Assembly (NCBI GenBank): GCA_016787085.1
Contig: JAEUVJ010000031.1
Coordinates: 1-64,000, forward strand
DNA from: Chitinophagaceae bacterium
Lineage (GTDB): Bacteria > Bacteroidota > Bacteroidia > Chitinophagales > Chitinophagaceae
Length of the DNA: 64,000 nucleotides
Reading direction: 5' to 3'
Shown here: piece by piece, positions 35,642-44,148 of the stretch
Layout of the letters: every line of letters starts with the position of its first letter
How positions within the stretch are numbered: the first letter of the stretch is position 1
Position numbers and translations under genes: made by a program
Notes under the pieces: generated by a model
The model's database searches: none
What the model was told of the DNA's origin: nothing
Seen by the model: the letters and a program-made list of their open reading frames with translations, nothing else

Positions 35642-35679
35642 AATTATTATCGTTTTATGTTGCGTAGCAAAACGGGTAG

Positions 35680-35687
35680 CAAAGCTA
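35680..35687 (-). promoter_or_regulatory. Candidate -7 box (TAGCTTTG) of frr
   Basis: This exact TAnnTTTG match on the minus strand lies 38 bases before the frr ATG, in the gap behind the WecA-type gene's terminator. Confidence 0.35.
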
Positions 35688-35705
35688 ATAAAAGAGGCTG
35701 TTATA

Positions 35706-35739
35706 AAAAAAGCAGAAAGAAACCGGTTTCTTTCTGCTT
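35706..35739 (-). terminator. Terminator after the WecA-type gene (15-bp perfect palindrome)
   Basis: The arms AAGCAGAAAGAAACC (35710-35724) and GGTTTCTTTCTGCTT (35725-35739) are exact reverse complements with no spacer, so the loop must come from the central CCGG. On the minus strand it runs into six T residues. Confidence 0.8.
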
Positions 35740-35760
35740 AAAAAGTATTTTGAAAAACAA

Positions 35761-36903
35761 TTATTTTTTGTCTGCCGTAGCTGCCTCAGGCTCCTGCGTC
35801 AGGGTTACCACCTTCGAAGTGGTCTTAAGCTCTGTGATGCCATTCATACTTTTAGCGACCACCATTGTGCGTACAGGCCGGCGGTAGTAATAGAGGAAAC
35901 CCAGGCCGGCAAAAGCCACCGTGAGCATGACGAGCAGCAACAAAGTAGAACCCATCGGTCTGCCTATATACGCAATCAATACAAAAAGGATATTGATCAG
36001 TACACAGGTAAATGTTACAGCGGCATGCCCCATCCCTCTGGCGAGCAGTAAATGATGCACGTGATTCTTGTCAGGAGTAAAAGGTGACCGACCATTGAAT
36101 ATCCTGATGGCAAACACACGCAGGGTATCCAGCAGCGGAACGATCAATATAGCGAAGCCGATAGCGACGGGTGATTCAATGGGAATGGCAATGGAGGGAT
36201 CGCTGGCCACATTGATGAATTTGATCACCAGGATTGAATTCACCAATCCTATCATCAGCGAACCGGAATCACCCATGAATATTTTGGCCGGGTGATGATT
36301 GAAGATAAGAAAAGCTACCAGGCTACCTGCCAGTGCAAATGCCAGCAAAGAATAGGCAAGATGATCGGTTGCAAAAAAATAAGTACCGAATATCATCATA
36401 GTCAGCGTGCCGAGGCTGGCGGCCAGGCCATCTACACCATCGATCAGGTTAAACGAGTTGATGATCACTATGATCGTCAGGTATGATAATGCTAACGCAA
36501 ATGCCTCGGGCAACTCTTCAAAGCCAAATAACCCGTGCATACTATCCAGCCTGATACCGCCTAGGTGAATAAGGATAGAAGCGGCTACCACCTGGCCTAC
36601 AAATTTTTTGCTGGGCGATAAGACTACCAGGTCGTCTTTCAAGCCAAGGAAAAAGATAACAAGCGCTGCAGCAAAGAAATACTGGAATTCAGGGTTAAGA
36701 TAGCCCTGAATAGACAAGAGGGATGCAAGAAGAAATCCTCCGAAAATACCTACACCGCCCAGAGAAGCAACTGGATGGGTATGGACTTTCCTTTCATCGG
36801 GTAGATCATATAACTTTTTCTGATCAGCTATTTGTAAAACAACAGGAATGGCCAGAAAGGATATGATAAAGGATACTGAAGCGGTCAATAAAACGTCGAG
36901 CAT
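35761..36903 (-). CDS. MraY/WecA-family undecaprenyl-phosphate sugar-1-phosphate transferase
   Basis: A 380-aa polytopic membrane enzyme (about eleven helices) that loads a HexNAc-1-phosphate onto undecaprenyl phosphate to start O-antigen, capsule or related glycan synthesis. Catalytic motifs on cytoplasmic loops: LGLKDDLVVLS near 85 (Asp-Asp), NLIDGVDGLAA near 150, FMGDSGSLMIG near 208 and the HVHHLLLARG motif near 285. It is not MraY itself, which would be in the mur cluster. The C-terminal 40 residues are polar and probably cytoplasmic. Monocistronic, with a TATTTTTG box upstream and a strong terminator. Confidence 0.9.
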   Translation of the reverse strand: MLDVLLTASVSFIISFLAIPVVLQIADQKKLYDLPDERKVHTHPVASLGGVGIFGGFLLASLLSIQGYLNPEFQYFFAAALVIFFLGLKDDLVVLSPSKKFVGQVVAASILIHLGGIRLDSMHGLFGFEELPEAFALALSYLTIIVIINSFNLIDGVDGLAASLGTLTMMIFGTYFFATDHLAYSLLAFALAGSLVAFLIFNHHPAKIFMGDSGSLMIGLVNSILVIKFINVASDPSIAIPIESPVAIGFAILIVPLLDTLRVFAIRIFNGRSPFTPDKNHVHHLLLARGMGHAAVTFTCVLINILFVLIAYIGRPMGSTLLLLVMLTVAFAGLGFLYYYRRPVRTMVVAKSMNGITELKTTSKVVTLTQEPEAATADKK

Positions 36904-36929
36904 TCGGACAGGGTTTTCAGGTTTCGGTG

Positions 36930-36937
36930 CAAAAATA
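36930..36937 (-). promoter_or_regulatory. Candidate -7 box (TATTTTTG) of the WecA-type gene
   Basis: This exact TAnnTTTG match on the minus strand lies 26 bases before the ATG at 36903, in the 243-base divergent gap to the transketolase gene, which otherwise holds no gene. Confidence 0.4.
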
Positions 36938-37146
36938 GGCTTTCAACGATAAGTTTTAGCAGTACCTGGCTTTTTTTTAATACAGAACACATTAATTTTT
37001 AATTAATCGTAAGCATATTCCCTCAAAAATTTGTTGACAGATTGATACATTCAATTGAATAGGATTGCAAAAAAGATCGCACATTTGCACACGATTGACT
37101 TTGGAGTCATCCTGTTAGAAAAAGTTTAAACACCCAGCAAATAATC

Positions 37147-37983
37147 ATGGCAGAATTAAAGGCAATTGCCTCACAGGTTCGCAGGGATATAGTAAGAATG
37201 GTGCATGGCTGCGCCAGCGGTCACCCAGGTGGTTCTTTGGGTTGTGCTGATTACCTTACTGCCCTGTATTTCAGGATAATGAAGCATGACCCCGCCTTTA
37301 ATATGGATGCGGCCGGCGAAGATGTTTTTTTTCTATCCAACGGACATATTTCTCCTTTATTCTATTCCATACTGGCTCGTGCCGGCTATTTTGATAAAAA
37401 AGAACTAGCCACTTTCAGAAAAATTAATTCCAGGTTGCAGGGGCACCCGGCTACACACGAACATTTACCCGGTGTTCGCATCGCATCAGGATCACTTGGG
37501 CAGGGAATGAGCGTAGCTATCGGGGCGGCACTGACCAAAAAAATGAACGGCGAAAAAACCACGGTATTCTCCCTGCATGGTGATGGCGAGTTGGATGAAG
37601 GCCAGATATGGGAAGCCGCCATGTTTGCTGCCCATCATAAAGTTGATAACCTTATATCCGCCATTGACTGGAATGGACAGCAGATTGACGGGCCTACAGA
37701 AAAAGTAATGAACCTTGGTAATATCCGTCAGAAGTTTGATGCATTTGGCTGGACCACCCTGGAGTTAAAGAACGGGAACGATATGGATGAAGTAGTAGTG
37801 GCCCTGGAAAAGGCCAAATCTCTGACCAGCCAGGGAAAACCCATTGCTATCATGATGCATACGATCATGGGTAGCGGAGTGGACTTTATGGAAAATGATC
37901 ATAACTGGCACGGCATAGCTCCTAATGATGAACAATTAGCCAAAGCGCTGGCTCAATTGCCTGAAACTCTTGGCGATTATTAA
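37147..37983 (+). CDS. Transketolase, N-terminal subunit
   Basis: A 278-aa ThDP-binding half of a split transketolase, which moves two-carbon units between sugar phosphates in the pentose phosphate pathway. Visible motifs: HPGGSLGCADYLTALYF near 27, FLSNGHISPLFYS near 63, GSLGQGMSVAIGAAL near 118, and the ThDP/Mg motif HGDGELDEGQIWEAAMFA near 144, with the closing Asn in IDWNGQQIDGP. It contains none of the pyrimidine-binding or C-terminal domains, so it needs a partner subunit. That gene is not adjacent: the next gene is convergent and unrelated. Confidence 0.92.
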   Translation: MAELKAIASQVRRDIVRMVHGCASGHPGGSLGCADYLTALYFRIMKHDPAFNMDAAGEDVFFLSNGHISPLFYSILARAGYFDKKELATFRKINSRLQGHPATHEHLPGVRIASGSLGQGMSVAIGAALTKKMNGEKTTVFSLHGDGELDEGQIWEAAMFAAHHKVDNLISAIDWNGQQIDGPTEKVMNLGNIRQKFDAFGWTTLELKNGNDMDEVVVALEKAKSLTSQGKPIAIMMHTIMGSGVDFMENDHNWHGIAPNDEQLAKALAQLPETLGDY

Positions 37984-38006
37984 GCCTCTGGTGCCAGGAT
38001 ATATAC

Positions 38007-39230
38007 CTACTCGCTTCTCAACGAAAACTCCTGGCTGGCCGCCTTTTTAGACGGCAACCATGAAGCGATCAGTGCGATCACAAATACGGTTGCCCCGACG
38101 AGCAGAAAATCCATGATACGGAGTGTGACAGGAAAATAATCAATCAGGAAAGAGCCGCCGGTAAGGGGAATGAGATGATAGCTGATCTGCAGCCAGGCTA
38201 AACCGGCCGCCAGCAACATGCCCGTAACTCCCCCTATCAATGCCAGCAATAAACCTTCAGACAAGAATATCTTCTGTATAAAACTCCGGTTTCCTCCCAG
38301 TGCATGAAGCACACTGATGTCTTTTTGCTTTTCCAGCACAAGCATCGTCAGCGCCCCGATCATGTTGAATGCGGCAACGACCAGTATCAGGGAAAGAACG
38401 CCATAAATGATCCACCTTTCCATGTTCATTACAGAATACAGGGCCTGGTTCTGCTCGTACCTGTTCTGTACTTTATACCCGCTGCCAAAGACCCTTTTCA
38501 CCTGCTTTTTGATGTCATCTGCCGCTGAAGGATCATTCAGTTTTATTTCCAGCCCGCTGTATTCATTCTTATCTAATCGCAAAACCTTTTTGACAAAATC
38601 AATATGGGTGATCCCATACTTATTGTCGAAATCCTGTTGGATCACAAAAGCAGAAGAAGCCCTGATGGTATTGCTGCTGATATTTTCCATGGGGTCAAAC
38701 TGTTCTGCAGCCCCCTTCCTTGGCAAATAGATATTCAGCGAAGAAAGGTCTCTTTCCGCCTGCAGCCCCAGAGCATTTTCCACGCCGGCGCCAAGTATTA
38801 ATTGCGGGGAATCTGCTGTACCCGGCTCGTACTCACCTCGCACTATATGGTCCGCCACACCGCTGACATACCGGTAATTATCATCCACGCCTTTCAGAAA
38901 AACGACTGACTGGTATTCCCCGTGCTGGATAAAGGCTTTTTCCTCTGCTATTAATGAGTAGTTATTGATACCATCTATCCCTTTTAATTGCTGTAATTGT
39001 TCCGGCGTAATGGTCATGATCTTTCCGGCGGCCGGTGACACTTTCAGGTCGGTGTAAAAAGTGGAATACAATGATTTTACCAGGCCTTCAAAGCCATTGA
39101 ATACGCTTAATACCAGTATCAGTGCCGCTGTACCGATAATGATCGCAGCAATACTGATCCACGCAATGACGTTAATCGCATTAGTGGATTTTTTGGCTTT
39201 AAAATATCTCCAGGCAAACAGGAGGTGCAA
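38007..39230 (-). CDS. LolC/LolE-type ABC transporter permease
   Basis: A 407-aa inner-membrane protein with one helix near the N-terminus (about 20-45, NVIAWISIAAIIIGTAALILVLSVFNGFEG), a long periplasmic MacB-like domain (about 50-265) and three C-terminal helices of the FtsX type (VLSLILVVAAFNMIGALTMLVLE, LLALIGGVTGMLLAAGLAWLQ and LLVGATVFVIALIASWLP). This is the layout of the lipoprotein-releasing permeases. The ATPase (LolD) is not encoded nearby. The start appears to be a TTG at 39230, as no ATG/GTG lies at the family's usual position. It follows rbfA by 33 bases and is probably cotranscribed. Confidence 0.88.
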   Translation of the reverse strand: MHLLFAWRYFKAKKSTNAINVIAWISIAAIIIGTAALILVLSVFNGFEGLVKSLYSTFYTDLKVSPAAGKIMTITPEQLQQLKGIDGINNYSLIAEEKAFIQHGEYQSVVFLKGVDDNYRYVSGVADHIVRGEYEPGTADSPQLILGAGVENALGLQAERDLSSLNIYLPRKGAAEQFDPMENISSNTIRASSAFVIQQDFDNKYGITHIDFVKKVLRLDKNEYSGLEIKLNDPSAADDIKKQVKRVFGSGYKVQNRYEQNQALYSVMNMERWIIYGVLSLILVVAAFNMIGALTMLVLEKQKDISVLHALGGNRSFIQKIFLSEGLLLALIGGVTGMLLAAGLAWLQISYHLIPLTGGSFLIDYFPVTLRIMDFLLVGATVFVIALIASWLPSKKAASQEFSLRSE

Positions 39231-39263
39231 GGTGATTAATTGATTTGTTGATCAGGAATAGAC

Positions 39264-39635
39264 TTATTCAGGTTTGCTCTTTTTATCCTCTTCTATCTTT
39301 TTGAACAGCACTTCCATTTTGAATACCTGATCCAGTGTATCATCCTGGTAAAACTTCAAAACAGGCATACTTCGCAACTGGTGTCTTACTTTGGCCGCCA
39401 GTTCTTTTTTGATCTCATGATGGCGCTCCTCTACTTTTTTCAATGCCGCTTTGATATCCTTTACCTGGAAAAAACTCAGGTAAAATCTGGCCTCGAGCAG
39501 GTCGGGCGTCACTTTTACGGATGAAATGGATACCATGCCGCCATCCATCATATTCAGCCCCATCCGCTGGAAAATGATGTTCATTTCTTCATTAAGCAAA
39601 CCTGCTATCTGCTTTTGCCGCTTTCCTTCTTCCAT
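39264..39635 (-). CDS. rbfA: Ribosome-binding factor A
   Basis: A 123-aa KH-like protein that binds the immature 30S subunit and helps 16S rRNA 5'-end maturation. Family marks: EEGKRQKQIAGLLNEEMNIIFQR at the N-terminus, ISSVKVTPDLLEARFYLSFF in the beta core, and KKELAAKVRHQLRSMPVLKFYQDDTLDQVFKMEVLF. Length is typical. It is divergent from the MsbA-like exporter and heads a two-gene unit with the LolC/E-type permease. Confidence 0.95.
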   Translation of the reverse strand: MEEGKRQKQIAGLLNEEMNIIFQRMGLNMMDGGMVSISSVKVTPDLLEARFYLSFFQVKDIKAALKKVEERHHEIKKELAAKVRHQLRSMPVLKFYQDDTLDQVFKMEVLFKKIEEDKKSKPE

Positions 39636-39701
39636 GTCTTAACAATTGGGTTCGCTGTAAAATTAGTTACTTTGCGCCGTTTACGTTACATAACAGGCTT
39701 C

Positions 39702-41498
39702 ATGAAGAAATATTCCCGGATTTTTAACTACCTGAAGGATTATAAAAGCAAGATCGCTCTCTACTTTCTTTGCATTATACTTTCGATTGTATTTTCCATT
39801 GTCTCATTCGGGATGCTTTCTCCTTTTTTTAAGCTGATCTTTCAGCAGGAGCAGGTGAACAGGAGCGATAAAGCGACAGAGAATATTACGGAAATTATTT
39901 ATGCCCGGATAAAAGATATGGGCCAACTGGATGCATTAGCCCTGATATGCGTGATTATTGTTGTGGCCATCCTTCTGAAGAATATTTTTTTGTATTTCTC
40001 TTTTTACATACTCAATCCGCTAAAAAACAAAATTGTCAACCAACTCCGGTCTGAACTATACTATAAGATACTCCGCCTGCCTATCGGATATTTTACCGAA
40101 AAACGAAAAGGAGACCTGATCAGCCGGACTACCAACGATGTATATGAAGTGGAAGGATCACTGATAGGCGCCCTGGAAGGCTGGATCAGGGACCCGCTGA
40201 CAATACTGATCAATTTTGCTGCTCTCTTTTACATCAGCCCTGAACTAACCGCAGCTATCCTTATTTGTATCCCGGCTATTGGTTTTATCCTGGGACGGAT
40301 ATCGAGGTCTTTAAAAAAGCAATCAACCGAAGCGGCTATTAAAAACGGAGAATCATTATCGGTGCTCGATGAAACCCTGAACGGACTCAGGGTGATCAAG
40401 GCATTCAATATCGAATCACTATTGAAAGGCCGTTTTAATAAGATCAATGACGAATTACTCACGGCAAAAAATAAGATCAGCCGGAGACGGGATATGGCCT
40501 CCCCCGTATCGGAGGTACTGGGGGTCATTGTTTTTGTGGGCATCCTCTGGTTTGGCGGACAATTAGTACTTGGCAAAAGAATCCCACTGGATGCTTCAGA
40601 TTTTCTTACCTATCTCGCTTTGTTCTATAATATCATTAACCCGGTGAAGGCTCTTTCTACTTCTTTCAGCAATATGCAGAAAGGAACGGCAGCGATCATG
40701 CGTATTGAAGAGGTGCTGAAAACCCCTGTTTCTGTAGATGACAACGTTGCAGGCAAAAAGCTCAGTTCATTCAATCACTCTATCGAATTCCGTAATGTCA
40801 GTTTTGCTTACGAGGATGCTGTAATACTGGATAACATCAATCTTATTATTGAAAAGGGGAAGACTATTGCTTTGGTGGGTTCTTCAGGCGCCGGCAAATC
40901 AACATTGGCTGATCTTGTACCAAGGTTTCATGACGTGACCGGTGGTGAAGTTTTGGTTGATGGCGTGAATATCAGAGACTACTCCCTCCATTCAGTACGC
41001 AGCCTCATGAGCATTGTAACCCAGGAGCCCATCCTGTTCAACGATTCCATTAGCAACAATATCCGGCTTGGCAAAGAGAATGCTACCCAGGATGAGATTA
41101 TACATGCGGCCAAAGTAGCCAATGCACACAATTTTATTATCCAGAAAGAACAGGGATACGACACGAATATCGGCGACAGGGGCAGTAAATTAAGCGGGGG
41201 TGAACGCCAGCGGCTTACTATTGCAAGGGCTGTTGTCAAAAATCCGCCGATCCTGATACTGGATGAAGCCACTTCTTCGCTTGATACAGAAAGCGAACGC
41301 CTGGTGCAGGATGCCATCAATAACATGATGCAGAACCGTACGAGTATTGTCATTGCGCATCGCCTCAGCACTATCCGACATGCCGATGAGATCATTGTAC
41401 TGCAAAAAGGAAAAATCGTTGAAAGAGGAACCCATGAACAATTGCTGTCGCAGAACGGGTTTTATAAGAGGCTGGTGGAGATGCAGGAGGTGAAATAA
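39702..41498 (+). CDS. MsbA-like ABC exporter (fused membrane and ATPase domains)
   Basis: A 598-aa half-transporter. Six membrane helices occupy about 15-330 (EKRKGDLISRTTNDV is the first coupling loop), followed by the nucleotide-binding domain: Walker A GSSGAGKST near 393, signature LSGGERQRLTIARA near 498, Walker B ILILDEATSSLD near 517 and the H-loop IAHRLST. A homodimer probably flips lipid A core or another lipid, though a drug or polysaccharide role cannot be excluded. A frame extends upstream to 39615 into rbfA on the other strand; the ATG at 39702 begins MKKYSRIFNYLKDYK, the usual start for this group. Confidence 0.9.
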   Translation: MKKYSRIFNYLKDYKSKIALYFLCIILSIVFSIVSFGMLSPFFKLIFQQEQVNRSDKATENITEIIYARIKDMGQLDALALICVIIVVAILLKNIFLYFSFYILNPLKNKIVNQLRSELYYKILRLPIGYFTEKRKGDLISRTTNDVYEVEGSLIGALEGWIRDPLTILINFAALFYISPELTAAILICIPAIGFILGRISRSLKKQSTEAAIKNGESLSVLDETLNGLRVIKAFNIESLLKGRFNKINDELLTAKNKISRRRDMASPVSEVLGVIVFVGILWFGGQLVLGKRIPLDASDFLTYLALFYNIINPVKALSTSFSNMQKGTAAIMRIEEVLKTPVSVDDNVAGKKLSSFNHSIEFRNVSFAYEDAVILDNINLIIEKGKTIALVGSSGAGKSTLADLVPRFHDVTGGEVLVDGVNIRDYSLHSVRSLMSIVTQEPILFNDSISNNIRLGKENATQDEIIHAAKVANAHNFIIQKEQGYDTNIGDRGSKLSGGERQRLTIARAVVKNPPILILDEATSSLDTESERLVQDAINNMMQNRTSIVIAHRLSTIRHADEIIVLQKGKIVERGTHEQLLSQNGFYKRLVEMQEVK

Positions 41499-41528
41499 TA
41501 TTAGAATTAATAAATCAAAGCAGGATGA

Positions 41529-42671
41529 TTATTTTTTCAATTCCTCCCGGCTGATAACGATCTTCTGTATCTCACTCGTTCCCTCTCCTATCGTACAAAG
41601 TTTTGCATCCCGGTAATGTTTTTCCACCGGAAAGTCTTTGGTATACCCGTACCCGCCGAATATCTGCACGGCATCATTGGCTACTTTCACCGATACTTCA
41701 CTGGCATAGTATTTTGCCATCGCCGCCACTTTGGTCACATATTCACCCCGATTCTTCAGGTCGCAGGCCTGCAGGGTCAGCAATTCGGCCGCCTGGATCT
41801 CGGTAGCCATGTCGGCCAGTTTAAATGATATACCCTGGAAACTCGAAATAGGTTTATCGAACTGATACCGCTCCTGCGAATATTTCAACGCAGCCTCATA
41901 AGCTCCTTTAGCAATACCCAATGCAAGAGAAGCGATAGATATCCTTCCTCCATCCAGTACCTTCATAGCCTGCCTGAAGCCATCGCCTACATCCCCAAGA
42001 CGACTGGCATCCGGAATACGGCAGTTATCAAAGATCAGCTCAGCTGTTTCGCTGGCCCGCATACCCAGTTTATTTTCTTTCTTGCCGGCTGTGAACCCCT
42101 TTGTTCCCATCTCCACTATAAAAGCAGTAGAGTTGTTCTTTACTCTCGGCTCGCCTGTCCTGCATATCACCACGGCCACATTACCGCTCTTGCCATGGGT
42201 GATCCAGTTTTTGGTGCCGTTGATCACCCAGTCATTTCCATCTCTTACAGCGGTGCATTTCATGTTACCGGCATCACTGCCGGTATTGGCTTCCGTCAGT
42301 CCCCATGCACCTATCCATTCGGCCGTTGCCAGTTTAGGCAAATACTTTTTTTTCTGCTCTTCATTAGCAAACAATAGAACATGCCCAGTGCAAAGAGAAT
42401 TATGGGCAGCTACACTTAAACCGATCGAGCCGCAAACTTTTGCGATCTCCTCGATCACCACTTTGTATTCAAAATAACTGAGCCCGGCGCCACCGTACTC
42501 ATGGGGAACAAAAACACCCATCATTCCCATATGCCCCAGCTCTTTGAAAATATGAACCGGGAATTCCTGGGTCTCATCCCACTCCATGACATGCGGCTTT
42601 ATATGTTGCTGGGCAAAATCCCTGGCAGTATGAGCAACTTGTTGTGTGAGTTCTGATAACCGGAAATCCAT
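41529..42671 (-). CDS. Acyl-CoA dehydrogenase
   Basis: A 380-aa FAD enzyme that introduces the alpha-beta double bond in acyl-CoA, as in fatty-acid or branched-chain amino-acid breakdown. Visible: the N-terminal helical domain (LSELTQQVAHTARDFAQQHI), WGLTEANTGSDAGNMKCTA near 130-150, KNWITHGKSGNVAVV in the beta domain, GRISIASLALGIAKGAYEAA, and YGYTKDFPVEKHYRDAK with GEGTSEIQ near 361-368 holding the catalytic Glu of short-chain-type members. It appears monocistronic behind the MBL terminator. Confidence 0.95.
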   Translation of the reverse strand: MDFRLSELTQQVAHTARDFAQQHIKPHVMEWDETQEFPVHIFKELGHMGMMGVFVPHEYGGAGLSYFEYKVVIEEIAKVCGSIGLSVAAHNSLCTGHVLLFANEEQKKKYLPKLATAEWIGAWGLTEANTGSDAGNMKCTAVRDGNDWVINGTKNWITHGKSGNVAVVICRTGEPRVKNNSTAFIVEMGTKGFTAGKKENKLGMRASETAELIFDNCRIPDASRLGDVGDGFRQAMKVLDGGRISIASLALGIAKGAYEAALKYSQERYQFDKPISSFQGISFKLADMATEIQAAELLTLQACDLKNRGEYVTKVAAMAKYYASEVSVKVANDAVQIFGGYGYTKDFPVEKHYRDAKLCTIGEGTSEIQKIVISREELKK

Positions 42672-42699
42672 AGATTGATGATCCTATTTGTTCAATTTA

Positions 42700-42744
42700 A
42701 AAAGATGTGCCACCATCCCGATGGCAATCGGGAGGATGGCACAT
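42700..42744 (-). terminator. Terminator after the MBL hydrolase gene
   Basis: An 18-base stem (42705-42722 with 42727-42744; 16 of 18 positions pair) and a 4-base loop run, on the minus strand, into CTTTTTAAA. The rest of this 220-base gap holds no gene that I can see. Confidence 0.75.
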
Positions 42745-42891
42745 TTTACGAGGTCGCTAAAGAACCATAGCAAGCAACCGTTAGCAATCGTTAAAGGCTG
42801 ATGCAAGTAAGTGATTTTTCTGATAACTAACAAGCGTTAGGGGTAAAATTTTATTCACTGCCTCCCTGACCGGTTGTGCCTATCCGGTGAT

Positions 42892-43668
42892 TTATACTTC
42901 TACGACCAAATTATCATACGCCAGGTGAACACCCGGCGGAAGTTCTGCTTCTACCACATGATGCAAACCCAGTTGATGAGATATATGTGTAAAATACGCG
43001 GTCTTTACGTTCAATTCCTGTACCAGGGCCACTGCTTCGTCCAGGTTAAAATGGGATATATGCTTCTGCTTTCGCAGCGCATTTAATACTAATACCTCGC
43101 TGCCCCTGATCTTCTCTTTTGACTCATCATCTATTTTATTGGCATCTGTGATATAGGTGAAATTCCCGAAACGAAAACCCATAACCGGCATGCGTAAATG
43201 CCAGACCGGCACCGGAAGTACCAGAATGTCTCCTACCGTGAAAGGGTCATGAGTAATTGTATTCATTTTCAACTCAGGTGTACCCGGGTACTTAGTATCA
43301 GAAAAAGCATAATAGAAATCCCGGCGAACAGCTTCTTCGGTCAGTGAATCAGCATAGATCTGCATGGGTCGTTTAGTAAAAAAATTGAATGCCCGTATAT
43401 CATCAAGACCTGCGAGGTGATCTTTATGCGGATGGGTAAACACTACAGCATCGAGCTGTTTCACTTTTTGCCGCAGCATCTGGTAGCGGAAGTCGGGACC
43501 GGTATCTACCACCAATGTAGTATGAGCTGATTGTACAAGAATACTGGAACGAAGACGTTTGTCCTTTTGATCAGACGAGCGACAGACTTCACAATCGCAG
43601 GCGATCATCGGTACGCCGCTGCTGGTGCCGGTGCCAAGAAAAGTGATCTGAAGAGAAGGATAACTCAC
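42892..43668 (-). CDS. PhnP-like metallo-beta-lactamase-fold hydrolase
   Basis: A 258-aa enzyme of the MBL phosphodiesterase branch. The metal motif FTHPHKDHLAGLDD near 78-90, DTGPDFRYQ near 55, the ITDANKID Asp near 165 and YFTHISHQLGLHH near 220 are present. The early CDCEVC pair with a following Ser/Asp/Lys segment (about 24-36) resembles the structural zinc site of PhnP. The substrate is unknown; cyclic phosphates are the family's usual targets. The start is a GTG at 43668, immediately behind a TACATTTG box. Confidence 0.88.
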   Translation of the reverse strand: MSYPSLQITFLGTGTSSGVPMIACDCEVCRSSDQKDKRLRSSILVQSAHTTLVVDTGPDFRYQMLRQKVKQLDAVVFTHPHKDHLAGLDDIRAFNFFTKRPMQIYADSLTEEAVRRDFYYAFSDTKYPGTPELKMNTITHDPFTVGDILVLPVPVWHLRMPVMGFRFGNFTYITDANKIDDESKEKIRGSEVLVLNALRKQKHISHFNLDEAVALVQELNVKTAYFTHISHQLGLHHVVEAELPPGVHLAYDNLVVEV

Positions 43669-43672
43669 CCGG

Positions 43673-43680
43673 CAAATGTA
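43673..43680 (-). promoter_or_regulatory. Candidate -7 box (TACATTTG) of the MBL hydrolase gene
   Basis: This exact TAnnTTTG match on the minus strand lies only four bases from the GTG start codon, implying an essentially leaderless transcript if the box is used. Confidence 0.4.
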
Positions 43681-43712
43681 GAGTGCAAACAGAAGATTGA
43701 GAAATACAAAAC

Positions 43713-43994
43713 TTATTGCCCGTTATCTTCTGTCTCCAGCCTTGAGACAATATTCAGGTAAAGCTTTCTGGCATCTTCTGTCAGCAAATCAGCATTGATA
43801 TCCAACTGCGGGATCAGGTCAAGCAGGGTATTAATGCGACCTTCTGTCTGCAGAAATTTATTCAGCACTACTACCCTTTTGGCCTCCAGTATGCAATATC
43901 CGCTTTGAAAATTCCCTCTTTCGTAGCGCAACACATAACCGGCCTGCTCAGGGATCGCTTCCAGTTTGTCAAGAGTGGATTGAGTGTATTTCAT
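43713..43994 (-). CDS. Conserved small protein of unknown function
   Basis: A 93-aa soluble protein (KYTQSTLDKLEAIPEQAGY, VLRYERGNFQSGYCILEAKRVVVLNKFLQ, then a helical acidic C-terminus). The pattern is of a small alpha/beta protein; similar short proteins are, as I recall, found near PorX in Bacteroidota, but no function is established. The frame is open to 44009, but the extra residues (MGLGS) come from an intergenic repeat, so the ATG at 43994 is preferred. It lies between porX and the MBL gene on the same strand. Confidence 0.7.
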   Translation of the reverse strand: MKYTQSTLDKLEAIPEQAGYVLRYERGNFQSGYCILEAKRVVVLNKFLQTEGRINTLLDLIPQLDINADLLTEDARKLYLNIVSRLETEDNGQ

Positions 43995-44148
43995 AGACCC
44001 CAACCCCAAAAGGGGCTTTTAAAACTTTAATTTCTAATTGATGCTATCTTATAAAATACGAAGCTACATCATCATAGATTTTGTTATTTATTTCTTTTCC
44101 ACAAATGTGAGAACGTTCATATTTTCCCCTTTAGGAGTTAGGGGTTTA
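43995..44148. repeat. Inverted pair of dispersed GGGG/CCCC palindromic repeats
   Basis: 43996-44022 contains ACCCCAACCCC and AAAAGGGGC. 44126-44146 contains CCCCTTTAGG and TTAGGGG in the opposite orientation. Each can form a short hairpin. The second overlaps the 3' end of porX and the first abuts the start of the 93-aa gene. A related palindrome lies inside mfd. The unit resembles short interspersed palindromes common between genes in Chitinophagaceae. Confidence 0.5.

Noticed and set aside
37984..38006. Remnant of a transketolase C-terminal half after the N-subunit gene
   Set aside because: Only 23 bases separate the stop from the convergent permease gene, leaving no room for a remnant.
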